Source: an uncultured Rhodospirillaceae bacterium (GTDB taxonomy: Bacteria; Pseudomonadota; Alphaproteobacteria; RF32; CAG-239). Taken from it: 12,923 nt of DNA. The position numbers and the translations under genes are program-made. This document shows, piece by piece, positions 1 to 7,201 of the stretch; the first letter of the stretch is position 1; every line of letters starts with the position of its first letter. The notes under the pieces were generated by a model. That model saw only the letters and a list, made by a program, of their open reading frames with translations. It made no database searches and had not been told where the DNA came from. Where the stretch lies: positions 1-12,923 of the forward strand of contig OMQI01000089.1 of NCBI GenBank assembly GCA_900313185.1. Direction: 5' to 3'.

Positions 1-115
1 AGATGTAAACGAAAATGTCAGTTTGGGTACAGAGTTTGGTGTGAGGTTTAATCCGGAGCACAGCGATGCGACAAATGACTATCGTGCATTGTTCGGTTTG
101 AGTTGGAACTTTTAA
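1..115 (+). CDS. C-terminal end of an outer-membrane beta-barrel (autotransporter-like) protein, partial
   Basis: Only the last 37 codons are present, read in the frame starting at base 2 and ending at TAA 113-115. The visible residues alternate polar and hydrophobic positions, and the chain ends in Gly-Leu-Ser-Trp-Asn-Phe. A final aromatic strand with a terminal Phe is the usual C-terminal signal for BAM-mediated insertion of outer-membrane barrels, and the style (Tyr-Arg-x-x-x-Gly-Leu-x-Trp-x-Phe) is like autotransporter or Omp85-independent porin barrels. The passenger or N-terminal part lies outside the window, so the exact family cannot be named. The next gene starts 19 bases later with its own ribosome binding site, so the two are probably co-transcribed. 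Confidence 0.6.
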   Translation, partial: DVNENVSLGTEFGVRFNPEHSDATNDYRALFGLSWNF

Positions 116-134
116 GTGATTTACGAGGAATTTT

Positions 135-3100
135 ATGGATAGGGATTTTTGGCGTTCAAAACGGTTTGTTCCGTTATTGATTACACAGTTTTTTGGTGCT
201 TTTAACGATAATCTGTTTAAAAACACTTTGATGACATTCGTGGCCTATAAATTGATTGCCGGCGAACAGACTGTCAGTATTTATTCCAATGTAATTGCTG
301 CAATATTTATATTGCCGTATTTTTTGTTTTCGGCCTTTGCCGGATTACTTGCCGATAAATATAACCGAGCCTATCTGACCAGAATATTGAAAGTTACCGA
401 ATTCATTTTGATGATTGGTGCCGGTTTTCTGTTTTTGTATAAGAGTTTATATCTGCTCATATTTGTTTTATTTTTAATGGGAGTTCAATCTACATTTTTC
501 GGGCCGATAAAATATGCTTTGTTGCCGCAACTTTTACGTTCCGAAGAATTAATTGCCGGTAATGCTTATGTTGAGGCGAGCACATATATTTCCATAATTT
601 TAGGTTCCGTATTGGGAACCTTATTACCGATACCTTGCAGTATAGCATTATTGTTGATTTGTGCGGTAATCGGAATGTTTGCAAGCTACCATATCCCAAG
701 TGCTCCCGGATTAAGACCTAATGAAAAAATAGATTTTAATATATTCAAATTGATGATTGAAAATTTGCGTTTAATCCGCTCTCATATCATTGTGTTTAGG
801 GCTATTATAGGTGCTACGTGGTTCTGGATTTTAGGGGCATTTTTCTTAACTCAATTATTTCCTTTATGCAGCAAGGTGTTTAACACCGAGGCAGAAGTTG
901 TCACACTGTTTTTAATCCTGTTTTCTTTAGGCGTGGGTGCAGGTTCTGTTTTTTGTAATAAGCTGCTTAAAGGTGAAATATCTATTGTTTATGTGCCGTT
1001 AAGCGCAATAGGACTAAGTTTATGTGCATTTATGATATATATTTTATCGGTTGGTTTTACTGCTCCGGCTCAGGCTTTGGAATTGGGCGAATTTTTACTT
1101 ATGCCTCGTGGATTATTGATTTGCGTATGTTTATTTGCATTTGCCTTTATGGGCGGAATGTATGTGGTGCCGTTAAATGCGTTGATGCAGAAAAAAGCAC
1201 CGAGTAAATATGTGGCGGCAGTGATAGCGGGTAATAATATCATAAACTCTCTGGGAATGGTGGGAATTTCTCTTTTTGCGGTCATTTTGGTAGCATTAGG
1301 GTTTAAAATTACCGATTTGTTTTTGTTTGTTGCGCTTATCAGTGCCGGAGTGGCCTTTTATATATGCAAGTTACTGCTGATTGCTTTGTTGCGTTCCATA
1401 TTTTGCTCCATACTTAATTTGTTTTTCAGAGTGAAAGTTGACGGACTGGCCAACCTTCGTAAAGCCGGTTCCAAAACATTGATTATTGCCAATCACGTAT
1501 CGTTGTTGGACGGCATTTTGATTGCGGCTTATTTACCACGGAAAATTACTTTTGCCATTGATGGTGCTTGGGGCGCCAAATGGTATGTAAAAATGTTTAG
1601 CGGTATAGTTGATTTTTACCCGCTTAATCCGACCAATCCGCTTTCGGTTCGTTCATTGATAGATGTAGTTAATCAGGGGAAAACCGTAATGATTTTTCCG
1701 GAAGGAAGAATAAGTGTTACCGGCTCATTGATGAAAGTATATGAGGGTGCCGGAGTTGTAGCGGAAAAATCCGGTGCCAAAATAATACCGTTACGCATCG
1801 ACGGAGCCCAATATTCAAAATTTTCCTACATAGGTAATTTAATCAAGACGCAGATGTTTCCGAAAATTAAATTATCTATTCTACCGGCTTGCAATTTGGA
1901 TATACCGCAAAATGTCAGCGCACGTGAACGTCGACGTTTCATTTCTCTGCAACTTCATGACATTATGGCAGATATGATTTATACTACTACCGACAAAAAT
2001 CAACCGTTATTTAATTTGTTGCTTAATGCCGAAAGACTTTACGGAAGCAAACATAAAATTGCTCAAGATGTGACCGGAAACATTTTGACATATTCGCAAT
2101 TTCTCTTGAAAACTTATGTATTGGGTGAGGCTTATTTTACGGCTTTTAAGCAAGATAAAAACATTGGTGTTTTGTTGCCGAATAGTTTGGCGGCGGCTGT
2201 GAGCTTTTTTGCCTTACACTGCGCCGAAAAATTGCCGGTTATGCTTAATTTCTCATTGGGAGATAAACAATTTTCTTCTTGCTTAAAAACGGTTAATTTG
2301 GAGAAAATAATTACTTCCCGACGTTTTATTGAGCAAGGACAATTGCAACATTTGGTTGATTGTGCTTCAAGTTGCGGGTGCGAAATTATATATTTGGAAG
2401 AATTTGCCAAGAAAATAGGCCTTGCCGCAAAAATTAAAGGTTTGGGAAAATATTGGCAGCGAAAAACGATAAAAACAAACAGTGATGAAGCTGCGGTAAC
2501 TTTGTTTACTTCCGGATCGGAAGGGCTGCCTAAAGCCGTTTTGCTTTCGCATCGTAATTTGCAGGCAAATGTTTTGCAAATCCATTTGGCGGTGCCGTTT
2601 CATGCCCGTGATGTTATTTTGAATGCATTACCTATGTTTCATTCTTTTGGTTTGACTGTAGGAACGATTTTACCGCTTTTATATGGGGTAAAAACATATT
2701 TTTATCCGTCACCGCTACATTATCGTATTATTCCGGAAGTTGCATATAATTTGCAGGCTACTGCCGTTTTGGGAACTGATACGTTTTTATACGGATACGG
2801 CAGAATGGCTAATCCGTATGATTTCTTCTCTGTGCGCTTTGCGGTTGTCGGCGGTGAAAAATTGAAAGAGCGTACGGCAGCATTATGGATGCAAAAGTTC
2901 GGAGTAAGGATTTTTGAAGGGTATGGTACAACTGAAACTTCTCCGGTTATTTCGGTTAATACGCCGATGTTTTATAAAAGCGGTACAGTGGGAAGATTTT
3001 TGCCGCAAATTAAATATCGTCTGGATAAGGTCAGCGGTGTAAAAGATGGTGGAAAACTGCTCGTCAAAGCCGATAATGTTATGATGGGATATATCAAACC

Positions 3101-3509
3101 GGATAAACCGGAAATATTGCAAAAAGCTGATGAATGGTATGATACCGGTGATATTATCCAAGTGGATGAAGACGGATTCATTCATATTAACGGACGGGCC
3201 AAGCGCTTTGCCAAGATAGGCGGAGAAATGGTGTCATTAACAGCCATAGAACAAATTTTAGATGAAATGTATCCGGAGTCTAAGCAAGGTATAATTGCAG
3301 TCAGCGATGATAAAAAAGGTGAGAAGCCGGTGTTGGTTACCAATGCCGAAGATGCTGATATTAAGGAAATTCAGAAATATTTTAAAGCTCAAGGTTTAAG
3401 TGAATTATGGCTTCCCAAGGAAATTATATATATGAAAAATCCGCCATTGCTCGGCAGCGGAAAATTTGACTATATCACAGCGGAAACTTTATATGAGCAG
3501 AAAATGTGA
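135..3509 (+). CDS. Trifunctional LplT-PlsC-acyl-ACP synthetase fusion (lysophospholipid flippase / 2-acyl-GPE acyltransferase / acyl-ACP ligase)
   Basis: A 1124-residue inner-membrane protein with three joined parts. Residues ~1-425 are an MFS transporter of the LplT type: about a dozen hydrophobic segments and the opening signature Gln-Phe-Phe-Gly-Ala-Phe-Asn-Asp-Asn. Residues ~430-625 are a PlsC-type acyltransferase with NHxxxxD at 453-459 and FPEGR at 521-525. Residues ~640-1124 are an AMP-binding ligase with TSGSEGLPK at 792-800, GYGTTE at 929-934, YDTGD at 1002-1006 and the GK pair at 1109-1110 near the C terminus. In Escherichia coli LplT and Aas are separate proteins. LplT flips lyso-phosphatidylethanolamine inward and Aas loads fatty acid on ACP and re-acylates the lysolipid. 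Fused versions are known. All catalytic motifs look intact. The start is preceded by GAGGAA at a good distance. The ligase and acyltransferase parts are paralogous to the minus-strand gene at 7202-9385. Confidence 0.93.
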   Translation: MDRDFWRSKRFVPLLITQFFGAFNDNLFKNTLMTFVAYKLIAGEQTVSIYSNVIAAIFILPYFLFSAFAGLLADKYNRAYLTRILKVTEFILMIGAGFLFLYKSLYLLIFVLFLMGVQSTFFGPIKYALLPQLLRSEELIAGNAYVEASTYISIILGSVLGTLLPIPCSIALLLICAVIGMFASYHIPSAPGLRPNEKIDFNIFKLMIENLRLIRSHIIVFRAIIGATWFWILGAFFLTQLFPLCSKVFNTEAEVVTLFLILFSLGVGAGSVFCNKLLKGEISIVYVPLSAIGLSLCAFMIYILSVGFTAPAQALELGEFLLMPRGLLICVCLFAFAFMGGMYVVPLNALMQKKAPSKYVAAVIAGNNIINSLGMVGISLFAVILVALGFKITDLFLFVALISAGVAFYICKLLLIALLRSIFCSILNLFFRVKVDGLANLRKAGSKTLIIANHVSLLDGILIAAYLPRKITFAIDGAWGAKWYVKMFSGIVDFYPLNPTNPLSVRSLIDVVNQGKTVMIFPEGRISVTGSLMKVYEGAGVVAEKSGAKIIPLRIDGAQYSKFSYIGNLIKTQMFPKIKLSILPACNLDIPQNVSARERRRFISLQLHDIMADMIYTTTDKNQPLFNLLLNAERLYGSKHKIAQDVTGNILTYSQFLLKTYVLGEAYFTAFKQDKNIGVLLPNSLAAAVSFFALHCAEKLPVMLNFSLGDKQFSSCLKTVNLEKIITSRRFIEQGQLQHLVDCASSCGCEIIYLEEFAKKIGLAAKIKGLGKYWQRKTIKTNSDEAAVTLFTSGSEGLPKAVLLSHRNLQANVLQIHLAVPFHARDVILNALPMFHSFGLTVGTILPLLYGVKTYFYPSPLHYRIIPEVAYNLQATAVLGTDTFLYGYGRMANPYDFFSVRFAVVGGEKLKERTAALWMQKFGVRIFEGYGTTETSPVISVNTPMFYKSGTVGRFLPQIKYRLDKVSGVKDGGKLLVKADNVMMGYIKPDKPEILQKADEWYDTGDIIQVDEDGFIHINGRAKRFAKIGGEMVSLTAIEQILDEMYPESKQGIIAVSDDKKGEKPVLVTNAEDADIKEIQKYFKAQGLSELWLPKEIIYMKNPPLLGSGKFDYITAETLYEQKM

Positions 3510-3517
3510 ATTAATTA

Positions 3518-3545
3518 TTTGCACATCTGAAAAAAATATTATAAT
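3518..3545 (+). promoter_or_regulatory. Candidate sigma-70-type promoter of the cysteine-rich protein gene
   Basis: A perfect -10 box TATAAT lies at 3540-3545, with a weaker -35 match TTTGCA at 3518-3523 and a 16-base spacer. The -10 box sits inside a 12-base perfect palindrome (3536-3547, ATATTATAATAT). The predicted start of transcription is about 25 bases before the ATG at 3577, leaving room for the GGAG ribosome binding site at 3563-3566. It lies just after the stop of the fusion gene, and no terminator is visible between them, so the small gene may also receive read-through. Inferred from consensus only. Confidence 0.5.
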
Positions 3546-3576
3546 ATGTCACAAAACAGTATGGAGAATATAAAAA

Positions 3577-4068
3577 ATGAAAACATTTAAGCAAAAAATT
3601 AATTTGGCGACTTTGATCTTTGTTTTGGTTGCTTTTGCGTGCTTTGAGGCAATGGCCGGTGTGCAATTTCTTCCGGGTAGCGGAAAAAATGGAAATGTTC
3701 GTGCCAGTCGTGGGAATCCTTGTATGGGGTATAATCTCACAACTCCGAAATGTGCAGGAAAAGCTTGTAAAGTAGGTTGGAATTGCCAAAGCTGTACCAA
3801 TGCCAAGGGAACTTATTATAAATGCGTTCCGCTTGCTTGCGATACGGTTAACGGTTATGTGGCAGGAAGATCTTCTTGCGCACCTTGTCAGCAATACGAA
3901 TATAAAGGCTTTGCCGGAAATCAGATATGCGGCAAATGCAATATCATTAACGGATGTTTGGAAACAAGCGGAGAGAATACTCAGCCATTCCAATATGTTA
4001 TAGGCGTTACTATAAACGGGGATAAAATTAACAACGTTGGAAAAACCGGATACAGATTGAACGATTAA
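3577..4068 (+). CDS. Small secreted cysteine-rich protein of unknown function
   Basis: 163 residues; I do not recognise a named family. Residues 1-27 are a clear Sec signal peptide: Lys-rich start, hydrophobic core, and Ala-Met-Ala before a likely signal peptidase I cut at 27/28. Cys22 falls in the signal peptide, but its context (Ala-Phe-Ala-Cys) is a poor lipobox. The mature part has exactly 12 cysteines (49, 59, 64, 70, 73, 83, 88, 101, 104, 118, 121, 127) including three CxxC pairs, all before residue 128. A cysteine-free tail follows, with a Val-Thr-Ile-Asn-Gly segment that may be beta-structured. The pattern Gly-Tyr-x5-Ser-Cys-x2-Cys, then about 13 residues, then Cys-x2-Cys recalls the extracellular disulfide-rich repeats called GCC2/GCC3 or TNFR-like; that is my inference. 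The even count fits six disulfides in the periplasm or outside. It has its own promoter and a strong terminator, so it is probably monocistronic. Confidence 0.8.
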   Translation: MKTFKQKINLATLIFVLVAFACFEAMAGVQFLPGSGKNGNVRASRGNPCMGYNLTTPKCAGKACKVGWNCQSCTNAKGTYYKCVPLACDTVNGYVAGRSSCAPCQQYEYKGFAGNQICGKCNIINGCLETSGENTQPFQYVIGVTINGDKINNVGKTGYRLND

Positions 4069-4071
4069 AGC

Positions 4072-4104
4072 AAAAACTCCTCTGGAAAAGAGGAGTTTTT
4101 TTTT
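4072..4104. terminator. Bidirectional rho-independent terminator between the cysteine-rich gene and phoB
   Basis: Stem ACTCCTC (4076-4082) pairs with GAGGAGT (4090-4096) around a 7-base loop, and can lengthen by flanking A:T pairs. A run of nine T (4096-4104) follows on the plus strand. On the minus strand the five A before the stem give a five-T tract, so it can also end the phoB transcript. The minus-strand phoB stop codon (4103-4105) overlaps the T run, so the convergent genes share this element with almost no spacer. Confidence 0.88.
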
Positions 4105-4798
4105 AGCTTATATCGTGGTCATCTATTGAGTATCCCGTCGAACGAATGGTTCGAATATAGTCCGGGCCGAACTCATTTAAAGCTTTCCTTAAACGTCTTA
4201 TATGCACGTCGACTGTTCTGGCTTCAACATAAACACTGTTGCCCCAGACTTCTTTTAACAAATCTTCTCTCGAGAAAACCTGACTTGGAGATGAAATTAA
4301 CATTTTAAGTATTCTGAATTCGGTTGGTGCCAATTGTATATAATTCTCTCCACGAAATACTTTCTTTTCCTTGGTCTTAAGAACAATATCCTTAAATACA
4401 TATTCTTTTTTATCGTTCTCGCTCATATTGCCGGCACGACGCAGGTTTGTTTGGATACGTGCCAACAACTCAGGAACCGAAAAAGGTTTGGTAACATAAT
4501 CATCGGCACCGGCGGAAAGTCCGGCGATCTTATCTTCTTCCTGCCCTTTGGCTGTTAACATAATGATAGGTGTGTTTTTTCGCTCCGGATTATTACGGAT
4601 TATTTTGCATAGTTCCAAACCGGATATTTCCGGTAACATCCAATCTAATAAAATCAGCGAGGGATTTTCTTTTTCGACAACCGGCAAAACTTTATTTCCC
4701 TGTGAAACATAAATGGTGTTGTATCCGGCTTTCTCCAAATTATACTTAATCAATAAGGCGATTGCTTGTTCATCTTCAACAATTAAAATGGTAGCCAT
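4103..4798 (-). CDS. phoB: PhoB-like OmpR-family response regulator
   Basis: 231 residues. The receiver domain (~1-120) has the acidic pair Glu8-Asp9, the phospho-acceptor Asp52 in Leu-Leu-Asp-Trp-Met-Leu-Pro, Thr82 and Lys104. The C-terminal winged-helix DNA-binding domain (~130-228) contains Arg-Thr-Val-Asp-Val-His-Ile-Arg-Arg-Leu-Arg in the recognition helix and a Thr-Gly-Tyr wing. The DWMLP stretch and overall similarity point to PhoB, the phosphate-starvation activator normally phosphorylated by PhoR, rather than OmpR or CtrA. No phoR, pst or phoU gene lies in this window. The ATG overlaps the rpe stop by one base (TAATG) and is preceded inside rpe by GAGGAG, so translation is probably coupled. 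Family call is firm; the exact PhoB assignment is likely but could be another OmpR-class regulator. Confidence 0.88.
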   Translation of the reverse strand: MATILIVEDEQAIALLIKYNLEKAGYNTIYVSQGNKVLPVVEKENPSLILLDWMLPEISGLELCKIIRNNPERKNTPIIMLTAKGQEEDKIAGLSAGADDYVTKPFSVPELLARIQTNLRRAGNMSENDKKEYVFKDIVLKTKEKKVFRGENYIQLAPTEFRILKMLISSPSQVFSREDLLKEVWGNSVYVEARTVDVHIRRLRKALNEFGPDYIRTIRSTGYSIDDHDIS

Positions 4799-5448
4799 TA
4801 TTTTCTCCTCAAGTTTTGCATTTGTTTGATAATTAAATCAGGATTTGGCGATTTGAAAATTGCGCTCCCCGCCACTAAAACATTTGCGCCTTTTTGTACG
4901 CATGACTCGGCTGTTTGCGGATTTATGCCGCCGTCAACTTCCAATGTAATCGGCAGATTAGCAATCATTTGCTTAGCAGAAGCTATTTTTTCCAATTGGT
5001 TATCCATAAAACTTTGTCCGCCAAATCCCGGTTCAACCGTCATAATCAAAATATTATCAATATCACCTAAAAAAGGTTGTAATACCTCAACGGAAGTGCG
5101 AGGCTTTACTGATATGCCGACTTTAATATTGTGTTTCTTTAATTCTTTGATGACCTTATTTATATCAGGTGCGGCTTCATAATGAAATGTTATCATATCG
5201 GCTCCGCTATCGTAGAACATTGGCAGAAATTGTAGCGGATTTTCTACCATAATGTGCACATCAAAAAACAATTTACTTAGCGGGCGGAGTTGCCGCACAA
5301 AATCCGGGCCGAAACTCAAATTAGGTACAAAATGCCCATCCATAATATCAAAATGCAACCAATCGGCGCCGGCTTTTTCCACCAGTTTGATTTGTTGCTG
5401 TATATTACCTAAATCTGCCGCTAACAGGCTGGGCGCCACCAATACCAT
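4798..5448 (-). CDS. rpe: Ribulose-phosphate 3-epimerase
   Basis: 216 residues, the usual length for this TIM-barrel enzyme, which interconverts ribulose 5-phosphate and xylulose 5-phosphate in the pentose phosphate pathway in the cytosol. Visible family marks are Ala-Pro-Ser near the N terminus (5-7), the metal-ligand set His32, Asp34, His65 and Asp172, the His-Phe-Asp-Ile-Met-Asp-Gly-His segment (32-39), the phosphate-binding Pro-Gly-Phe-Gly-Gly-Gln-Ser (140-147) and Val-Asp-Gly-Gly-Ile (171-175). Asp34 and Asp172 are the expected acid-base pair. Start ATG has AAGGAG 7 bases upstream. It follows mnmA by 53 bases and overlaps phoB by one base, which fits an mnmA-rpe-phoB transcript. Confidence 0.96.
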   Translation of the reverse strand: MVLVAPSLLAADLGNIQQQIKLVEKAGADWLHFDIMDGHFVPNLSFGPDFVRQLRPLSKLFFDVHIMVENPLQFLPMFYDSGADMITFHYEAAPDINKVIKELKKHNIKVGISVKPRTSVEVLQPFLGDIDNILIMTVEPGFGGQSFMDNQLEKIASAKQMIANLPITLEVDGGINPQTAESCVQKGANVLVAGSAIFKSPNPDLIIKQMQNLRRK

Positions 5449-5501
5449 AATTTTCTCCTTATATTTAAGAATAAGATAAGAAGGTTAAATTGTGGTAAAA
5501 A

Positions 5502-6578
5502 CTAGAGCGATTTTGTTATAATTCCGCCACCCAATATGATGTCGTCTTTATACAAAACGACCGATTGTCCCGGCGCAATAGCTTTTTGTTTGGTGAAAAA
5601 GTCCACTTGAATTTGCTTATTTTCAAACGGAGTAACTTTTACCGCCACCGGTTGCTGCGATGAACGTATTTTAGCTTCACATTCTATAGGGGTATCGATT
5701 CCTTCTATTGCCGACCAGCATAGATTATCGGCAATCAAACCGCTACGTTCACATTCTTCTTCAAAGCCTACAATAACTTCGTTCTTATCTTTGTTGAAAC
5801 CTAAAACATATAACGGGCGTTCGGCAGCAATCCCCATACCACGACGTTGTCCGACGGTATAATTCCAAATTCCTTGATGTTGACCGAGTATTCTGCCGTC
5901 TTGTGTTACAAAATTGCCGATTTGCGGCTCGTTTTGCAAAATATCATTAATATCACCTGAATAAAAATCTTGGCTGTCCGGTTTGTCGGAAACAGCTAAC
6001 CCGTATTGCACAGCCAGTTCACGAACCTGTTTTTTAATTAATCCGCCCAAAGGCATCATAACTCTGCTTAATTGTTCTTGAGTTAAACGATACAAAAAAT
6101 AGGATTGGTCTTTGGTATTATCAACACCCCGTTTAATGGCATAGCGATTATTTTGTTCGTTAAAAATGATTTGCGCATAATGTCCGGTAGCAAATTTATC
6201 AAAATCTATGCCTTGGGCTTTTGCTTCTTCCGGTAGTGCACTGAATTTTATGTAAGAATTGCACATAACACACGGATTCGGAGTGCGACCGGCTTTGTAC
6301 TCGCTCTTAAAATTATCCAGTACCATTTGCTGATAACGTTTTGAGCAATCCAAAACATAATAGGGAATTCCCAAATTATCGCAGATTTGTTTAGCAGCAT
6401 CTATGTCTTGTTCTTCGTGCGGAGAAAAACAGGAGTCGGCATTAATATTACCGGAGAATTTGGTGTCTTTATTCCAAATCGACATCGTAGCTCCGATAAC
6501 TTCATGACCTTGATTTTTAAGCATTGCGGCTACAACCGATGAATCCACGCCTCCGCTCATACCGACTAAAATTTTCAT
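5502..6578 (-). CDS. mnmA: tRNA 2-thiouridine(34) synthase (tRNA-specific 2-thiouridylase)
   Basis: 358 residues from the ATG at 6578, which has AAGGA six bases upstream; a TTG two codons earlier is too close to the Shine-Dalgarno. The enzyme adenylates and thiolates wobble U34 of Lys, Glu and Gln tRNAs. The PP-loop Ser-Gly-Gly-Val-Asp-Ser-Ser is at 8-14. The segment Asn-Pro-Cys-Val-Met-Cys-Asn places cysteines at 103 and 106 (CxxC), where Escherichia coli has DxxC. The region Lys-Pro-Asp-Ser-Gln-Asp-Phe-Tyr around residues 199-206 has Tyr206 where the second catalytic cysteine (Cys199 of E. coli) is expected. The tRNA-contact segment Thr-Val-Gly-Gln-Arg-Arg-Gly and the C-terminal beta domain are present. 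The gene is full length, so this looks like a variant subfamily rather than a pseudogene. Confidence 0.93.
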   Translation of the reverse strand: MKILVGMSGGVDSSVVAAMLKNQGHEVIGATMSIWNKDTKFSGNINADSCFSPHEEQDIDAAKQICDNLGIPYYVLDCSKRYQQMVLDNFKSEYKAGRTPNPCVMCNSYIKFSALPEEAKAQGIDFDKFATGHYAQIIFNEQNNRYAIKRGVDNTKDQSYFLYRLTQEQLSRVMMPLGGLIKKQVRELAVQYGLAVSDKPDSQDFYSGDINDILQNEPQIGNFVTQDGRILGQHQGIWNYTVGQRRGMGIAAERPLYVLGFNKDKNEVIVGFEEECERSGLIADNLCWSAIEGIDTPIECEAKIRSSQQPVAVKVTPFENKQIQVDFFTKQKAIAPGQSVVLYKDDIILGGGIITKSL

Positions 6579-6599
6579 ATACAATCCTTTTTATAAACG

Positions 6600-6628
6600 A
6601 AAGAACTTCGGATATTCCGAAGTTCTTT
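6600..6628 (-). terminator. Perfect 13-bp hairpin between ssb and mnmA (weak terminator or processing hairpin)
   Basis: AAAGAACTTCGGA (6600-6612) pairs completely with TCCGAAGTTCTTT (6616-6628) around a 3-base loop. It lies after the ssb stop (6644) and 10 bases before the mnmA ribosome binding site (6585-6589). On the minus strand the stem is followed by CGTTTAT, so the U tract is broken and termination may be partial. It could cut ssb off from mnmA, or shield the ssb mRNA 3' end while letting some transcripts continue. Confidence 0.65.
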
Positions 6629-6643
6629 GCCAAGTTCAAATCA

Positions 6644-7111
6644 TTAAAACGGAATATCGTCGTCTAAATCTGATGGTGCGGTTGCTGTTGTGTTATCCCA
6701 TCCGGCAGACGGAGATGCAGAAAATACATCATTTGCCTCAGCCGAACCGGTATCTGAATTTCTGGCATCCAGCATCATCAAAGTGCCGGAATAATTTTGC
6801 AGTACAACTTCCGTAGTGTAACGATCATTTCCGTTGTTATCTTTCCAAGTACGAGTTTGCAATTGACCTTCAATATATACTTTGGAACCTTTGCGCAAAT
6901 ATCTTTCGGCCGTATCAGCCAAAGCACTGTTAAAAATGACAATGCGATGCCATTCGGTTTTTTCTTTACGCTCACCGGTAGCTTTGTCTTTCCAAACGTC
7001 GGAGGTGGCCAAACGCAGATTAACAACTTTGGCACCGCTCTGGGTATTGCTTACCACCGGATCTGCTCCCAAATTACCGACTAAAATCACTTTATTTATA
7101 CTTCCTGCCAT
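6644..7111 (-). CDS. ssb: Single-stranded DNA-binding protein
   Basis: 155 residues. The OB fold (~1-112) begins Ser-Ile-Asn-Lys-Val-Ile-Leu-Val-Gly-Asn-Leu-Gly and contains Glu-Trp-His-Arg-Ile-Val-Ile-Phe and Gly-Ser-Lys-Val-Tyr-Ile-Glu-Gly-Gln-Leu, all standard for the bacterial tetrameric SSB. A short Gly/Ser/Ala-rich linker follows, ending in the acidic tip Asp-Asp-Asp-Ile-Pro-Phe that docks partner repair and replication proteins. The linker is short, giving a total length somewhat below the 178 residues of Escherichia coli. AGGA lies about 8 bases before the ATG. It is downstream of the Aas-type gene but has its own candidate promoter in the 90-base gap. Confidence 0.97.
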   Translation of the reverse strand: MAGSINKVILVGNLGADPVVSNTQSGAKVVNLRLATSDVWKDKATGERKEKTEWHRIVIFNSALADTAERYLRKGSKVYIEGQLQTRTWKDNNGNDRYTTEVVLQNYSGTLMMLDARNSDTGSAEANDVFSASPSAGWDNTTATAPSDLDDDIPF

Positions 7112-7145
7112 TATTTTTTCCTTTTAATATTTTTTAATTTTACAC

Positions 7146-7173
7146 ATCATACTTTATTTTGCCAGCAAAGCAA
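7146..7173 (-). promoter_or_regulatory. Candidate promoter of ssb
   Basis: On the minus strand, TTGCTT (7168-7173) is separated by 16 bases from TATGAT (7146-7151), which matches the -10 consensus at five of six positions. The -35 match is only three of six. It sits in the 90-base gap after the Aas-type gene, about 35 bases from the ssb ATG. No terminator is seen in the gap, so read-through from upstream is also possible. Confidence 0.4.
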
Positions 7174-7201
7174 CTATAAAGCTACAAACTGCACAAATTT
7201 C

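Noticed and set aside
3577..3645. Lipoprotein reading of the cysteine-rich protein (Cys22)
   Set aside because: The three residues before Cys22 are Ala-Phe-Ala, a poor lipobox, and a standard Ala-Met-Ala cleavage site follows at 25-27.
3511..3993. Long open frame on the minus strand over the cysteine-rich gene (160 codons)
   Set aside because: It is antisense to a gene with a signal peptide, ribosome binding site, promoter and terminator. Its own product is low-complexity with no domain and no ribosome binding site.
6582..6584. TTG start for mnmA two codons before the ATG
   Set aside because: Only about a base or none separates it from AAGGA at 6585-6589, while the ATG at 6578 has ideal spacing and gives the usual family N terminus.
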